Positions 5,752 to 6,293 of a stretch of DNA of 6,293 bases are shown here, piece by piece. The notes beneath the pieces were generated by a model. It did no database searches. It worked only from the letters and a program-made list of their open reading frames with translations, and had not been told where the DNA came from. The position numbers were made by a program, and so were the translations under genes. This DNA is from Desulfuromusa sp. Its GTDB lineage: Bacteria > Desulfobacterota > Desulfuromonadia > Desulfuromonadales > Geopsychrobacteraceae. Position 1 is the first letter of the stretch. Each line of letters starts with the position of its first letter. The stretch covers positions 1-6,293 of the forward strand of contig JAOZMV010000092.1 of assembly GCA_029934095.1 (NCBI GenBank). Direction: 5' to 3'.

Positions 5752-6293
5752 ATGTACAGTTGTTCTGATCTGAAAAAAGGGCTTAAATTGCTGATCGATG
5801 GTGATCCACACGTCATTGTTCATTACGATTTCACCAAGCCGGGAAAAGGCCAGTCTCTGTATAAGTGCAAACTCCGCAATATGATTACCGGATCTCTGTT
5901 TGACCGCACTTATCGCAGTGGAGAATCTTTTGAGCCCGCCCGCCTGGAAGAACGCGATATGCAATACCTCTATCAGGATGACAGCGGTCATATCTTTATG
6001 GATAAAAAAACCTACGAACAGATCATCCTCACCGAAGAAACTCTTGGTGACGATAAGTATTTCCTCATCGACAACATGGATGTAGAAATCCTGATGTATG
6101 GTGAGCGGGCCATTGGTATCAGTCTGCCGATTTTTGTCAACCTGCGTGTCACTCAATCAGATCCCTGGGTCAAAGGCGATACTGCTGCCGGCAACAATAA
6201 ACCAGCTACGGTTGAAACCGGTTACACCCTGCAAGTCCCCTCCTTTGTTGATGAAGGAACCCTGATTCAGATCGATACCCGTACCGGGAACTA
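5752..6293 (+). CDS. efp: Elongation factor P, lysine-tip type; 3' end outside window
   Basis: 180 full codons plus two bases are present. EF-P is normally about 185-190 residues, and the last residues read IDTRTGN, so only a handful of codons are missing. EF-P binds ribosomes stalled at consecutive prolines and stimulates peptide-bond formation. Domain I carries the tip loop KPGKGQ with Lys32, the residue that EpmA beta-lysylates in E. coli-type systems. The domain I/II linker and second domain follow, with RTYRSGESFEPA and MQYLYQDDSGHIFMD. The C-terminal domain shows LPIFVNLRV, DPWVKGDTA (137-145) and GYTLQVPSFVDEGTLI. Most EF-Ps have Gly where Trp139 stands (DPGxKGDTA). The ATG has AAGAGGAG (5738-5745) 6 nt ahead. 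An EF-P paralogue (YeiP) is less likely because the KPGKG loop is canonical. The Lys tip predicts epmA/epmB elsewhere, possibly just downstream, outside this window. Confidence 0.95.
   Translation, partial: MYSCSDLKKGLKLLIDGDPHVIVHYDFTKPGKGQSLYKCKLRNMITGSLFDRTYRSGESFEPARLEERDMQYLYQDDSGHIFMDKKTYEQIILTEETLGDDKYFLIDNMDVEILMYGERAIGISLPIFVNLRVTQSDPWVKGDTAAGNNKPATVETGYTLQVPSFVDEGTLIQIDTRTGN

Noticed and set aside
5746..6156. Minus-strand open frame of 136 codons opposite efp
   Set aside because: It is a shadow of the strongly conserved efp reading frame, with no recognisable domain or start signal.
4733..6293. Idea that the CtlX-like hydrolase modifies the neighbouring EF-P
   Set aside because: The EF-P tip residue is Lys32, not Arg, and the hydrolase family acts on free small guanidino or ureido compounds. 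Adjacency alone does not support it.

Overview
The window is a compact, single-strand stretch of bacterial chromosome. All eight confident genes lie on the + strand, with short gaps or overlaps between them. The gene content suggests a deltaproteobacterium-like organism (Desulfuromonadota, in the Desulfuromonas/Pelobacter/Geobacter sense). The pointers are a folate/FAD-dependent TrmFO, which occurs in Gram-positives and in alpha- and deltaproteobacteria but not in E. coli; a lysine-tip EF-P of the kind seen in Geobacter relatives; and moderate GC, about 42-50 % in the stretches I counted by hand. This placement is an inference from remembered gene families, not a computed one.

Left part (1-1124): the 3' end of trmFO overlaps maf by 4 bp. 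The two make a tRNA-methylation enzyme and a house-cleaning nucleotide pyrophosphatase. They are followed by a 117-bp gap (1125-1241) almost filled by a long imperfect palindrome with 28-nt arms (1130-1207). The palindrome abuts a smaller perfect 7-bp dyad (1205-1225) just in front of the next gene.

Middle part (1242-3880): yggS (PLP homeostasis), a Gph-like HAD phosphatase and a 12-segment membrane transporter are packed with a 1-nt gap and an 8-nt overlap, which looks like a translationally coupled operon. The transporter is the least ordinary protein here. It belongs to the MATE/MOP-like fold and, compared from memory, its ordered motifs resemble animal ANKH (progressive ankylosis protein).

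Right part (3931-6293): a type I methionine aminopeptidase (map), a CtlX/DDAH-type guanidino-group hydrolase with an intact Glu-His-Cys triad and a TTG start, and elongation factor P (efp), cut by the window edge a few codons before its expected end. The 89-bp leader of efp contains a seven-codon reading frame, MPPSNLK, preceded by a good Shine-Dalgarno sequence. A Pro-Pro mini-ORF in front of the gene for the factor that rescues Pro-Pro stalls is a speculative but testable candidate for autoregulation.

No rRNA, tRNA, CRISPR array, transposase, phage gene or convincing rho-independent terminator was seen. The window is mostly housekeeping. The points worth a second look are the ANKH-like transporter, the palindromic element and the efp leader.
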